From Coprobacillus sp. CAG:826 (GTDB taxonomy: Bacteria; Bacillota_I; Bacilli_A; RFN20; CAG-826): a DNA stretch of 59,913 bases. The DNA lies in contig FR897038.1 in the NCBI GenBank assembly GCA_000437235.1, forward strand, positions 18,329 through 78,241, given 5' to 3'. The notes below the pieces were generated by a model. The model saw only the letters and a program-made list of their open reading frames with translations. It was not told the origin of the DNA and made no database searches. A program made the position numbers and the translations under genes. How positions within the stretch are numbered: the stretch's first letter is position 1; the number at the start of each line of letters is the position of its first letter. Shown piece after piece: positions 41,620 to 50,506 of this stretch.

Positions 41620-43476
41620 TCATTCTTCTAAAGCCCATAAAATATTCGCACGATATGTTGAAGTAGTTTGTATCGGTGTTTCAATATGAAGGACGATGCC
41701 TTCTTGTTCTAAGTAAGTTATATCGGTGGTTCCTTCGCTTTCTTCTTCTTTGGTATGAATTAATAAGGGTGTACTTGATAAATAGGAAGGTGCTTGATTT
41801 TCTAAAAAGCAAATAGCGTTTTCTAAAATATTCCCATTTTGTTCTTGAAAAGGAGAAGCAAGAGAAACGTATAACTTCCATTTTGAAAGCTCAATGCGTG
41901 AATCGACAATACTTAGTTCTATTTTTTCTTTTTTTGGAAGTAATAAAGGCGTTAATGAAAAAGGATCTATTGTAAATTCTATCGTAGTGGGGTAGGTTAC
42001 TAATGACAAATCACCTGGTTCAACGACAGTTTCCTTCATCGTATAATAAATCACATTATCCGAAAGTTTGGTAGTTAGTGTCACAATGGTTCCTAATTCA
42101 AGAGTAGAAGGTAGAGTATATGAATAGTCGCCATCTTCTGTAGCGGTTACCACTACGGATGTATCTAAATACTGAATTAAAATCGAAGCGTTTTTTATTG
42201 TTATTCCCCGTATTCGTGTGGTTTTTGTACCAATTTTATGAACGGAAAAAGAGAAGATTCCTAAGGAGAATATTTTTTTATTGGTCAAAACAAAATTGTT
42301 CAAACTGGGTAGTTCTTTTAATTCATCTTCGGAAAAGTTAGATGAATTAATCGTTGTTACAGTATTGGAAAAAGTTCCGCTCATCGTGGCGATATCTTCT
42401 TTTTTATACCAAGCAAAAGTAGGTAATGTTGTTTCAGAAATCGCACTAACTAAGGGAACAACAGTGGTGAACATATTGATTCTAGAAAATTGAAATTCAA
42501 ATGGGATGGTAGTGGAAGTTTGTATAGCTGAAGCAACACTATTATATAAAACAACTTCTTTAGGATGATTTAAAATAAATCGGGCCGCTGCATTATAAAA
42601 ATAGATACATGGGTTAGAAGTGGTAATGCCGGTGTAACTTGAAATAACTTGTAGTGTAGCGTTATTTAAAACGGAAAGAGGACCATAACTATACCATGTT
42701 GCATAGTTCCCATTTCTTGCTGTTTGTGTAAGCCGAAAAGAAGCACTTTCTGCAATCGTTGTTGTGCCTGTACCAAAAGAAGAATTGTACGCTAGACCAT
42801 TACGAACAGTTACTTCAAAGTTAGCTTGTTCTTGTATGGAAAAAGTCAATTGGCTCGTTCCATAAATGAGTTCTCGGTCGGTGCTTGTAAATTTTACATC
42901 GGCTCCTTTTAACACAGTAAAGGATGGAGTATCATTACGAAACCAAAAAGAGGAGTTACTTTTAGAAGTATGCGTAATGGTAGTTTTTCCACCAATTTCA
43001 ATTTGGTTACATTCCGCAACTTCATTTCCAGTTACGTATTGATCTTGGACGGTAATAGTGGAATTTAAAATACGGGTAAGACCCATGGGGTGAAAAATTA
43101 ATTGAGGACCAACATAAGTAATATTTTGATATTCTAAAATTACATTTTTATAACTAGCGGCCTCAGCAACATAGACCATACCATAATAGTTATAACCTAT
43201 AATATGAAGGTTTTGTATGGTTATAAGTTGATTTTGTGGAGATGCTTGAATAGCTTGAGCTGCACTGGTACTTTTTTGATCCGTAAATTGATGCGTTATA
43301 TTTTGATAGGTCCCATCAAGTGTAATATTGGTTTTTGTATTAGATAGGGTAATACCGCTTAGTAAAGTTATATCAGCACCAAAATAAATGAATGTGTATC
43401 CATTATTTCCTTCTAAAACTTCTTTTAGTTCTGCGCTAGTAAAAACGACAACAGTTTTTTCATCTAGAATTTCCAT
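41620..43476 (-). CDS. Beta-helix plus WxL-like cell-wall domain protein without signal peptide
   Basis: A 618-residue Thr/Ser/Asn-rich protein. Residues 15-320 form a pectate-lyase-like adhesive region: an 'ELKEVLEGNNGYTFIYFGADITL' opening, then repeated strands such as ITIQNLHIIGYNYYG. The middle (about 395-500) is an Ig-like strand region. The C-terminal 120 residues fit a WxL domain: LSKWKLYVSLASPF (first WxL) and TYRANILWALEE at the very end (second, YxxxxWxL). WxL domains bind peptidoglycan noncovalently. No signal peptide precedes residue 15, though AAGGAGGAAAAG is ideally placed before the ATG, so export is unexplained. I am confident in the beta-helix, fairly in WxL. Confidence 0.75.
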   Translation of the reverse strand: MEILDEKTVVVFTSAELKEVLEGNNGYTFIYFGADITLLSGITLSNTKTNITLDGTYQNITHQFTDQKSTSAAQAIQASPQNQLITIQNLHIIGYNYYGMVYVAEAASYKNVILEYQNITYVGPQLIFHPMGLTRILNSTITVQDQYVTGNEVAECNQIEIGGKTTITHTSKSNSSFWFRNDTPSFTVLKGADVKFTSTDRELIYGTSQLTFSIQEQANFEVTVRNGLAYNSSFGTGTTTIAESASFRLTQTARNGNYATWYSYGPLSVLNNATLQVISSYTGITTSNPCIYFYNAAARFILNHPKEVVLYNSVASAIQTSTTIPFEFQFSRINMFTTVVPLVSAISETTLPTFAWYKKEDIATMSGTFSNTVTTINSSNFSEDELKELPSLNNFVLTNKKIFSLGIFSFSVHKIGTKTTRIRGITIKNASILIQYLDTSVVVTATEDGDYSYTLPSTLELGTIVTLTTKLSDNVIYYTMKETVVEPGDLSLVTYPTTIEFTIDPFSLTPLLLPKKEKIELSIVDSRIELSKWKLYVSLASPFQEQNGNILENAICFLENQAPSYLSSTPLLIHTKEEESEGTTDITYLEQEGIVLHIETPIQTTSTYRANILWALEE

Positions 43477-43625
43477 TGCTTTTCCTCCTTATACTAAATT
43501 ATGATTACTTTTGAAAATAGCCTGGGATTGTAACTAGAAATAGCGAAGAAGCGAAGAATCTAAATGAATTACTAGAAAACGATAGAAATAATGGATTTAT
43601 TAACCATTTTATGATAAATTATGGC

Positions 43626-43677
43626 TAGAGGCTTTCACGCCTCTACTTGCGCGGCCTTTCACGGAACGCGCTTTTTT
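43626..43677 (+). ncRNA. Twin hairpins with the same TTTCAC loop, ending in a T-run
   Basis: Hairpin one: TAGAGGC/GCCTCTA (43626-43645). Hairpin two: GCGCG...CGCGC with inner CC/GG (43649-43671), then TTTTTT. Both loops are TTTCAC. They lie in the 403-base gap between divergent genes, far from any coding end on this strand, so they look like a short RNA with its own terminator. TATGATAAAT just upstream could be its -10. The rest of the gap is AT-rich; a TATAAT at 43846-43851 serves the next gene. Confidence 0.5.
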
Positions 43678-43879
43678 ATATGAGAGTACTAAAAAAGAAC
43701 GAAAGATAAATTAAACGCACAGTTTTAGTTTTCTTTGGTTTAAGATCTATTTTTTTTAGTTGCTTTTCTTATGTTTTATTTACTTCAAAAAAAAATAAAA
43801 ATTAACAAAATTTTTAAATTTTATATTTTTTTAATATGTATTTGTTATAATATAAATATGAAATAAAGGAGAGCGCATC

Positions 43880-44335
43880 ATGCATCAATGTAGAGTCTAT
43901 TTTAATATTGGTCTACCTTACAATAAAGAAAAATTTTTTGCTTTACTAAAGAAGAAAAAAACTCCAAAAGAAATTAAACCTGAAGATATTTCTGTTTTGT
44001 ACTTAGAAGATGTAGAAAAAGAACTTCAAAACTTTGGTGTGAATTATAAAAAAAGCACTCACTCCTTGCAAGTGAATGTGAATGAAGAGTATGAAGTGTA
44101 TATAAGTGACATGGTGCGAGATGTGATTGTACCTTTTATCGGTAAAGAAGAATGGCTACTTAACCTTCAACGAAGATATAATCTAGAATATACTTTAGAA
44201 ATTGTTCCAACGATTGATTTGGACTGCGAAGAGGTTAAGCCTTGTTTTTCATTAGATCAAGATATTATTGAGTTCTTATATCTATCCAACACGCAACTAG
44301 ACATGGATTATGAAGTACTAGAAAAAAATCAATAA
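43880..44335 (+). CDS. DUF4279-like protein
   Basis: A 151-residue soluble protein. The opening strand (CRVYFNIGL), a central 'kelqnFGVNYKKS' segment and a final 'SLDQDIIEFLYLSNTQLDMDYEVL' strand-helix-strand with an Asp-x-Asp resemble DUF4279 proteins, which often sit near defence or immunity genes. The match is by pattern only. AAAGGAGAGC precedes the ATG. Confidence 0.55.
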   Translation: MHQCRVYFNIGLPYNKEKFFALLKKKKTPKEIKPEDISVLYLEDVEKELQNFGVNYKKSTHSLQVNVNEEYEVYISDMVRDVIVPFIGKEEWLLNLQRRYNLEYTLEIVPTIDLDCEEVKPCFSLDQDIIEFLYLSNTQLDMDYEVLEKNQ

Positions 44336-44373
44336 ATTCTTATCATTTTCATGGATAAAAATGAAAATTATGG

Positions 44374-44487
44374 TATGATACAAGAGTGGCTTTTCTAAAG
44401 CCTTGATTTATGGAGAACCTCATATGAAAAAAAGATCCTCTACATTTGAAAATCAAACTATTAAGCTCCTTCCATAGGAGCTTTTTA
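44374..44487 (+). ncRNA. Putative structured leader or small RNA
   Basis: An extended -10, TGGTATGAT (44371-44379), would start RNA near 44386. It could form GGCTTT/AAAGCC (44388-44402), a long pairing TTGATTT/AAATCAA around a GAG-CTC-rich interior, and a terminator AAGCTCCT/AGGAGCTT with T-run (44463-44487). It ends 25 bases before the FAD-dehydrogenase/purA/purB operon. It may be an attenuator for that operon; it does not match the purine riboswitch core by eye. Confidence 0.5.
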
Positions 44488-44512
44488 CATTTTTTTAAGG
44501 AGTGATGAGACG

Positions 44513-45916
44513 ATGAAGTACGATGTAATTATTGTAGGCGCAGGACCAGCGGGTTATTTTTGCGCTTATGAATTGATGCAAAAGAATCCCAATTTAAAAG
44601 TGATATTATTAGAAAAAGGATATGACATCTATTCAAGAAAGTGTCCTGTTTTAATACATAAGTTAACCAAGTGCCCAGTGAATAAAGAAAAAGTTCATGG
44701 CTGCCATCCCGCTTGTGCGATGACCAATGGTTTTGGTGGAGCAGGTGCATACTCCGATGGTAAATTTAATATTACTTCTGATTTTGGTGGCTGGTTAAGC
44801 GAATATATTGATGAAGATGAACTTTTGGATTTAATTAATTATGTTGACGCAATTAACTTAAAATATGGTGCGACTGAAACAATCACCGATCCTTATACAC
44901 CAAAAGTAAGAGAAATTGAAAAGAAAGCCATTGCGGTGGGATTAAAGCTTTTAAGAGCAAGAGTGCGTCACCTTGGCACCGAAGAAAATTTAGAAATTCT
45001 TAAAAAGATTTCTGCCGATTTATCAAAACAAATCGAAATGCGCTTTTTAACTTCGGTTACTGATATCGTCATTGAAAATAATGAATGTAAAGGCGTTATG
45101 GTACAGGATGAATTCATTGAAGGAGACAACGTCTTTTTAGCTATTGGTAGAGAAGGCTCTAAATGGTTAGCAAGCGTCTTTGAAAATCATCATATTAAAA
45201 TGATCAATAACCAAGTTGATATCGGTGTCCGTGTAGAAACGAATGACATCGTTATGGAAGAAATTAATGAAGCTTTATATGAAGGTAAATTTATCTTTAA
45301 TACCTCGGTAGGAACGCAGGTAAGAACTTTCTGTTCCAATCCTTCAGGCCAAGTGGTGATGGAAAACGAAGCCGGTACCATTTTAGCCAATGGTCACGCT
45401 TATAAAGATTCTCGTTTAGGTAGTCATAATACGAACTTTGCCTTACTCGTTTCTCATCGCTTTGAAGAGCCTTTTGATCGTCCAAATGACTATGCGCATG
45501 CTGTAGCGCGTTTAGCTAATCAATTAAGCTGTGGTAGTGTTTTAGTCCAAAAATATGGAGACTTCCTTTTAGGAAGAAGAACCACTGAAAAAAGATTGCA
45601 AGACGGCTTTGTAAAACCGACATTAAAAGAAGCGGTACCTGGAGATTTAGGCTTATGTTTACCTTATAACACGATGAAATCTATTATTGAAATGATTGAA
45701 GCGTTAAATCACATTACACCCGGTATTGCAAATGAACATACCTTACTTTATGGCGTAGAAGCAAAATTTTATTCTTCTCGACCTGTCGTCGATCATAACT
45801 TACAAGTGAAAGGTGTAAAAAATCTTTACGTGGGTGGAGATGGCGCAGGTTTAACCCGTGGCTTAGCGCAAGCAGGCGCAAGTGGTGTTTATGTTGCAAG
45901 AAAAATTTGTGAATAA
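44513..45916 (+). CDS. FAD-dependent dehydrogenase (COG2509-like)
   Basis: A 467-residue flavoprotein. The FAD-binding Rossmann loop is IIVGAGPAGYFCAYEL (residues 5-20). An internal region with CPVLIHKLTKCPVNKEKVHGCHPACAMTNGFGGAGAYSDGKFN has clustered cysteines, and the C-terminal FAD segment is NLYVGGDGAGLTRGLAQAGASGVYVA. These mark the uncharacterised 'FAD-dependent dehydrogenase' group. The physiological substrate is unknown. It is followed within 16 bases by purA, so co-expression with purine synthesis is likely. Confidence 0.85.
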   Translation: MKYDVIIVGAGPAGYFCAYELMQKNPNLKVILLEKGYDIYSRKCPVLIHKLTKCPVNKEKVHGCHPACAMTNGFGGAGAYSDGKFNITSDFGGWLSEYIDEDELLDLINYVDAINLKYGATETITDPYTPKVREIEKKAIAVGLKLLRARVRHLGTEENLEILKKISADLSKQIEMRFLTSVTDIVIENNECKGVMVQDEFIEGDNVFLAIGREGSKWLASVFENHHIKMINNQVDIGVRVETNDIVMEEINEALYEGKFIFNTSVGTQVRTFCSNPSGQVVMENEAGTILANGHAYKDSRLGSHNTNFALLVSHRFEEPFDRPNDYAHAVARLANQLSCGSVLVQKYGDFLLGRRTTEKRLQDGFVKPTLKEAVPGDLGLCLPYNTMKSIIEMIEALNHITPGIANEHTLLYGVEAKFYSSRPVVDHNLQVKGVKNLYVGGDGAGLTRGLAQAGASGVYVARKICE

Positions 45917-45931
45917 AAGGAGATAAAAAAT

Positions 45932-47224
45932 ATGTCAACTGTAGTTTTAGAAGGTAGCCAATGGGGCGATGAAGGGAAAGGTAAAGTTACCGATTATTTA
46001 GCGCAAAAAGCGGATGTGGTTGTCCGCTTTCAAGGTGGAAATAATGCCGGTCACACCATTGTGTTTGAAGGTCATAAATATGCTTTACGATTAATACCAT
46101 CTGGGATTTTTTCTAAACGTACGAAAAACGTTTTAGCTAACGGTATGGTCATTAATCCTGATGCCTTTTTTGAAGAACTCGATATGATTGAAAAAGCCGG
46201 TTTCCACGATTATCAAATTTATATTTCTAATCGTGCGCATGTCATTATGCCTTATCATCTTGATTTAGATGGAGCGATGGAAGAAGTATTAGGCGATAGT
46301 AAAATTGGAACCACCAAAAAAGGAATTGGTCCTTGTTATACCGATAAGGCGAGTCGAGTCGGTATTCGAATTGGTGATTTATTAGATAAAGAGCAATTAG
46401 AAAAAAGACTCCGTACCACATTAGCAATTAAAAACATGGAACTTACCATGTATCATAAAAACACTTATGATTTTGATACCATGTTTCAAAAATGTTTAGC
46501 ATGGGGAGAAAAGCTCCGTAAATTTGTTTGTGATACCTCTATTCTTTTAAATGAAGAAATTGAAAAAGGATCCAACATTCTTTTTGAAGGCGCGCAAGGC
46601 GTGATGCTTTGTTTAGATCATGGCACCTATCCTTATGTAACCTCTTCTTCACCAACAGCGTCCTCTATTCCTTTAAATACAGGCATTCCGCCCTACAAAA
46701 TTCAAACCGTTTTAGGTATTGCAAAAGCCTATACCACGCGAGTTGGAGAAGGCCCATTTCCTAGTGAATTACATAATGAATTAGGTGATTTAATTCGTGA
46801 AAAAGGTCATGAATATGGAACGGTTACCAAAAGACCAAGAAGAGTAGGATATTTAGATACAGTCGTATTAAATCACGCTATCCGCGTGTCGGGTATCCAA
46901 TATCTCTCCGTTATGTTATTTGATGTTTTATCGGATATTCCGGAATTAAAAATTTGTTATGCTTATGAATTAGACGGAAAAACTATTCATTATATTCCTT
47001 CTACTTTAAGTGAATATGAAAGATGTAAACCACTTTATATCACTATGCCAACATGGAAAGAAGATATTACTCATGTAACATCATTTGATGAATTACCAGA
47101 AAACGCAAAGAACTATTTAAAGAAGATTGAAGAACTTACGCATCGAACCATTGCTATATTCTCGGTAGGACCAGACCGTGAACAAACCATCGTCTTACAC
47201 CCATTATTTGAGGAAAAGAAATGA
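45932..47224 (+). CDS. purA: Adenylosuccinate synthetase
   Basis: A 430-residue enzyme that joins IMP and aspartate with GTP to adenylosuccinate, the first committed AMP step. The N-terminal GSQWGDEGKGKVTD (residues 8-21) is the PurA GTP/catalytic signature; NNAGHTI, IGTTKKGIGPCYTDKASR, FEGAQGVMLCLDHGTYPYVTSS and TKRPRRVGYLD follow in the usual order. Length is normal. Overlaps purB by four bases (ATGA). Confidence 0.97.
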   Translation: MSTVVLEGSQWGDEGKGKVTDYLAQKADVVVRFQGGNNAGHTIVFEGHKYALRLIPSGIFSKRTKNVLANGMVINPDAFFEELDMIEKAGFHDYQIYISNRAHVIMPYHLDLDGAMEEVLGDSKIGTTKKGIGPCYTDKASRVGIRIGDLLDKEQLEKRLRTTLAIKNMELTMYHKNTYDFDTMFQKCLAWGEKLRKFVCDTSILLNEEIEKGSNILFEGAQGVMLCLDHGTYPYVTSSSPTASSIPLNTGIPPYKIQTVLGIAKAYTTRVGEGPFPSELHNELGDLIREKGHEYGTVTKRPRRVGYLDTVVLNHAIRVSGIQYLSVMLFDVLSDIPELKICYAYELDGKTIHYIPSTLSEYERCKPLYITMPTWKEDITHVTSFDELPENAKNYLKKIEELTHRTIAIFSVGPDREQTIVLHPLFEEKK

Positions 47225-48516
47225 TTGAACGATATTCTACGCCTGAGATGAGAAATATCTTTTCCGCTCAGCATCAATTTGATACCTATTTAAAAGTCGA
47301 ATTAGCGTGTTCAAAATCTTTTTATCTTCACCATGTAATTCCTGAAGAAGACTATCAGAAACTCGTTAAAAATGCTTCTTTTTCTTTAAAACGTATTGAA
47401 GAATTAGAAGAAATCACCCATCACGACGTGATTGCGTTTACCCGTGCAGTAAGTGAATCTTTAGGAAAAGAAAAGAAATGGATTCATTATTTATTAACCT
47501 CCACAGATGTCGTAGATACCTCTAGAAGTGTTATGTATAAAGAGGCTAATACCATTCTAAAAAAAAGAATTGAAGATATGCTTCTTACTTTAAAAGAAAA
47601 AGCCCTTCAATATCAAAATACACCATGTATTGGTAGAACCCATGGAATCCATGCAGATATCACTTCTTTTGGTTTAAAATTTGCTTTATACTACGATGAA
47701 CTTCAAAGGAACTATCAACGTTTTATAGAAGCTTGTTCGCAAATTGAAGTCGCTAAGATTTCAGGAGCCGTGGGAAACTTTGCTAATGTTCCTTCTTATG
47801 TACAAGATGACGTGGCAAAAGAACTGGGATTAAGCTCTAGTTCCATTTCCACCCAAGTTTTACAAAGAGACCGTCATGCTTATTATATTTCTTGTTTAAC
47901 ATTAGTTACTTCAACTTTAGAAAAAATTGCTTATGAAATTCGTCTTCTTCAACAAACTGAAATTGGGGAAGCTGAAGAATATTTTTCTAAAGGTCAAAAG
48001 GGAAGTTCCGCCATGCCACATAAAAGAAATCCGATTGGTTCAGAAAATATTGTGGGATGCGCTCGTATGATGCGAGGCTATATGATGAGCATTTATGAAG
48101 ATATTCCTCTTTGGCATGAAAGAGATATTTCTCATTCTTCGGTAGAACGGGTTATGCTTCCTGATGCGATAATGCTAAGTGAATATATGCTGATTCGCAT
48201 GAATAAAATTGTAAAAAATTTAGTCGTGTATGAAGAAAAAATGTTAAAAAACATTTATCTCACACACGGTGTTATATTTTCTCAACGCGTATTGTCCGCT
48301 TTGATTGAAAAAGGTTTATCTAGAGAAGAAAGTTATGATAAAGTACAAGCTTTAACGCAAATTTCTTATTACGAACAAAAAGATTTTCAAACGCTTCTTT
48401 TAGAAGATGCTTGGATACATCAATATCTAAATGATGAAGAAATTTCCTCTTTGTTTTCCTTAGATTATTATTTAAAAGCGGTAGCGGAAATCTATAAAAG
48501 AGTAGGAATTCAATAA
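47221..48516 (+). CDS. purB: Adenylosuccinate lyase
   Basis: A 431-residue enzyme of the fumarase/aspartase superfamily that splits adenylosuccinate to AMP and fumarate, and SAICAR to AICAR. Characteristic parts: RYSTPEMRNIFS at the N-terminus, STDVVDTS, GRTHGIHADITSFG with the catalytic His (about residue 141), and the signature loop KGSSAMPHKRNPIGSENI (about 262-278). Directly follows purA, so the two complete IMP to AMP. Confidence 0.97.
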   Translation: MIERYSTPEMRNIFSAQHQFDTYLKVELACSKSFYLHHVIPEEDYQKLVKNASFSLKRIEELEEITHHDVIAFTRAVSESLGKEKKWIHYLLTSTDVVDTSRSVMYKEANTILKKRIEDMLLTLKEKALQYQNTPCIGRTHGIHADITSFGLKFALYYDELQRNYQRFIEACSQIEVAKISGAVGNFANVPSYVQDDVAKELGLSSSSISTQVLQRDRHAYYISCLTLVTSTLEKIAYEIRLLQQTEIGEAEEYFSKGQKGSSAMPHKRNPIGSENIVGCARMMRGYMMSIYEDIPLWHERDISHSSVERVMLPDAIMLSEYMLIRMNKIVKNLVVYEEKMLKNIYLTHGVIFSQRVLSALIEKGLSREESYDKVQALTQISYYEQKDFQTLLLEDAWIHQYLNDEEISSLFSLDYYLKAVAEIYKRVGIQ

Positions 48517-48538
48517 AAGGCCAGCGATGGCCTTTTTG
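48515..48538 (+). terminator. purAB terminator
   Basis: AAAAGGCCA and TGGCCTTTT form a perfect 9-bp stem with a GCGA loop, then TTG. It overlaps the last base pairs of the purB stop. Confidence 0.9.
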
Positions 48539-48555
48539 TTTCTATATCAATACTT

Positions 48556-48624
48556 TTTTTGTCAGGTTGACCTTGACAAAAACCTTAAAATTAGGAAAAG
48601 TGTCGGTCTAAGGTTGACAAAAAT
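48556..48624. repeat. Inverted and direct TTGACAAAAA repeats
   Basis: TTTTTGTCA (48556-48564) and TGACAAAAA (48574-48582) are perfect arms around GGTTGACCT. A further AGGTTGACAAAAAT lies at 48611-48624. The elements sit between two convergent genes. No -10 follows the TTGACA, so they are not an obvious promoter. Confidence 0.6.
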
Positions 48625-48648
48625 ATTTCATAAAAAAGACGAAGTATA

Positions 48649-48677
48649 TGAAAAAAGAAGACGGCTTGCCTTCTTTT
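48649..48677 (-). terminator. Terminator of the minus-strand FAD oxidoreductase gene
   Basis: On the minus strand AAGAAG pairs with CTTCTT around a small GC-containing interior (GC/GC) and is followed by TTTTTTC. It starts at the stop codon. Confidence 0.65.
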
Positions 48678-49788
48678 AGTAGTGTAATTTAACACCATGT
48701 TGCACTAAAATGTTTTGTATTTCTTTTAAATCAATTCGATGATTTTTATTATAATAACTAGCTAAATAACCACTGACTTCACCCGTTAAGGCACATACTG
48801 GAATTACGCGCGTTGCTTCCCAAGCAGAATTATCGAAACAAGAAACAATACGACCCGCAGCAAATAAGTTTGTAATCGTAGGTTGCGTTAAAATTCCTAA
48901 TGGTAATTCATACCATTCTCCGGGACGATCAAAAACGCCAATTACGCCAATAGAGTCTTCATGATGTTGATATAAGTCATCTTTTGATAACTGATAGTCA
49001 CCTTGAATGGTAGAGATTCTTCTAAACTGTACCATATTAGGAAGAATAGAAAGATCAGAAATTTTACCTTCTTCATATTCTTTTAAGCATAATTTTTGAC
49101 CAATGAGCAAATAATCATTAACATCCTTTTGTGATGCATCTTTAAAATTTCTAACTCCATCTGGGCAATCATTTCCATACATCGAAGCGCCAGTATATTG
49201 AAAAATAGGACGGCCTAAACCATTTTTATATGTCGTAGTAGCGTAAGTTAAATAATTTTCGCCGTTTCTTGTTGGTATGTGGGCTTGCTTAAATATATAC
49301 GCACTTCCCGTCGCATCAATAAAGCTTTTTGCGCTTAATTTGATTTTTCCTTCAATGGTATAAATATCTAAGGAAGTCATCTTATGATTTCTTACGTGAA
49401 CTTCACTAATTTGACTTTCAAAATAAATTTTTACGCCTTCTTCATCTAAAAGACGGGTTAAAGATAACGCAAATAAATTGGGATCAAACCAAGTAGAGAA
49501 TCGCTTTTGATGTTCTTTACAGTTGGGGTCGAACCAAGAATGATCTAAAGTATCATAGCCATGAGCAATCGATAATTTTAATAATTCTTCGGCAATAGAA
49601 TAAATCATTTGGTGATTTTTTCCATCACAAAGAGGCTCATACCAATGAATAAGACCAACGGTCGCTAATCCACCGAGTAAGGCGTTTCTTTCTATTAGGC
49701 AAACTTTTTGTCCGCTTCGAGCGGACGCTAAAGCGGCACTGATGCCAGCGATGCCACCGCCGCATACAATTACATCATATTTTTCCAT
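48676..49788 (-). CDS. FAD-dependent oxidoreductase (FAD_oxidored family)
   Basis: A 370-residue flavoprotein. VIVCGGGIAGISAALASARSGQKVCLIERN (residues 6-35) is a clear dinucleotide fold, followed by LGGLATVGLI, typical of PF12831. SFIDATGSA and LFAAGRIVSCFDNSAWEATRVIPVCALTGE form the second FAD contact. The family is short and soluble; substrates are mostly unknown. Single gene, closed by its own terminator. Confidence 0.88.
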   Translation of the reverse strand: MEKYDVIVCGGGIAGISAALASARSGQKVCLIERNALLGGLATVGLIHWYEPLCDGKNHQMIYSIAEELLKLSIAHGYDTLDHSWFDPNCKEHQKRFSTWFDPNLFALSLTRLLDEEGVKIYFESQISEVHVRNHKMTSLDIYTIEGKIKLSAKSFIDATGSAYIFKQAHIPTRNGENYLTYATTTYKNGLGRPIFQYTGASMYGNDCPDGVRNFKDASQKDVNDYLLIGQKLCLKEYEEGKISDLSILPNMVQFRRISTIQGDYQLSKDDLYQHHEDSIGVIGVFDRPGEWYELPLGILTQPTITNLFAAGRIVSCFDNSAWEATRVIPVCALTGEVSGYLASYYNKNHRIDLKEIQNILVQHGVKLHY

Positions 49789-49842
49789 ACCCCTATTTTA
49801 CCGATATTAAAAAGCCATAGCAACATTGAAAATTATTTTCAT

Positions 49843-49896
49843 TTGACAAGAGAATAAAAAAGGGGTAAACTCATAAAGTGAACGTTCGTTTACTTT
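49843..49896 (+). promoter_or_regulatory. Promoter and operator of the TetR-type gene
   Basis: TTGACA (49843-49848), 17-bp spacer, TAAACT (49866-49871). From the expected start point runs a 22-bp near-palindrome, AAAGTgAACG-TT-CGTTtACTTT (49875-49896), the size and form of TetR-family operators. Binding would block initiation: autorepression. Confidence 0.8.
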
Positions 49897-49912
49897 TTTG
49901 AAAGAAGGTTAA

Positions 49913-50503
49913 ATGATGAAAACAAGTAGAGAACACATGCTTTTAGTTGCGTTACGCTTATTCGCGCAAAAAGGATATGAAGCGACTTCAATTTTTGATA
50001 TCGCTCATGAGCTAGAAATTACCAAAGGGGCCATTTATAAGCATTTTAAAAATAAACAAGATATTTTAGATGCCATTATTTCTAAAATGGAAGAAAACGA
50101 TCAACGTTTTGCGGAACAATTTATTATGCCGATTCATGTTCTATCGTTAGAAGAATTAGAAGCGTATCAAAAAGTGACGATAAAACAAGTGATAGATTTT
50201 AGTTTAGCTATGTTTACTTATTGGACGGAAGATGAATTTGCTTCTTTATTTCGAAAGATGTTAACCATTGAACAATATCATGATGAAAAAATGAACCTAC
50301 TATATCAAAACTATTTAGGTGATGGACCTTATCAATATATTTTAGATATCTTTAAAACAATGGAACTTAAAGATTATGAAGAAAAAGCACTAATATTTTA
50401 TGGACCGATGTTTTCTTTATATTCATTAAGTGATATTGACCTTGAATTAGCGAAAGAACGTTTACAAAAACATTTTCAACATATGTTAGAAAGACTGGTG
50501 TAA
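49913..50503 (+). CDS. TetR/AcrR-family repressor
   Basis: A 196-residue protein. The N-terminal helix-turn-helix is LLVALRLFAQKGYEATSIFDIAHELEITKGAIYKHFKNKQDIL (residues 11-53), the complete TetR_N pattern. The C-terminal helical ligand domain is specific and not identifiable. It is three bases from the methyltransferase gene, so that gene is its first likely target; the operator is in its own promoter. Confidence 0.93.
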   Translation: MMKTSREHMLLVALRLFAQKGYEATSIFDIAHELEITKGAIYKHFKNKQDILDAIISKMEENDQRFAEQFIMPIHVLSLEELEAYQKVTIKQVIDFSLAMFTYWTEDEFASLFRKMLTIEQYHDEKMNLLYQNYLGDGPYQYILDIFKTMELKDYEEKALIFYGPMFSLYSLSDIDLELAKERLQKHFQHMLERLV

Positions 50504-50506
50504 AAA

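Noticed and set aside
44385..44490. Purine or preQ1 riboswitch, T-box or 6S RNA
   Set aside because: The conserved cores of these classes are not visible; only generic promoter, hairpins and terminator are supported.
44529..45938. Several minus-strand frames opposite the FAD dehydrogenase gene
   Set aside because: All are shadows of the long, clearly conserved plus-strand gene.
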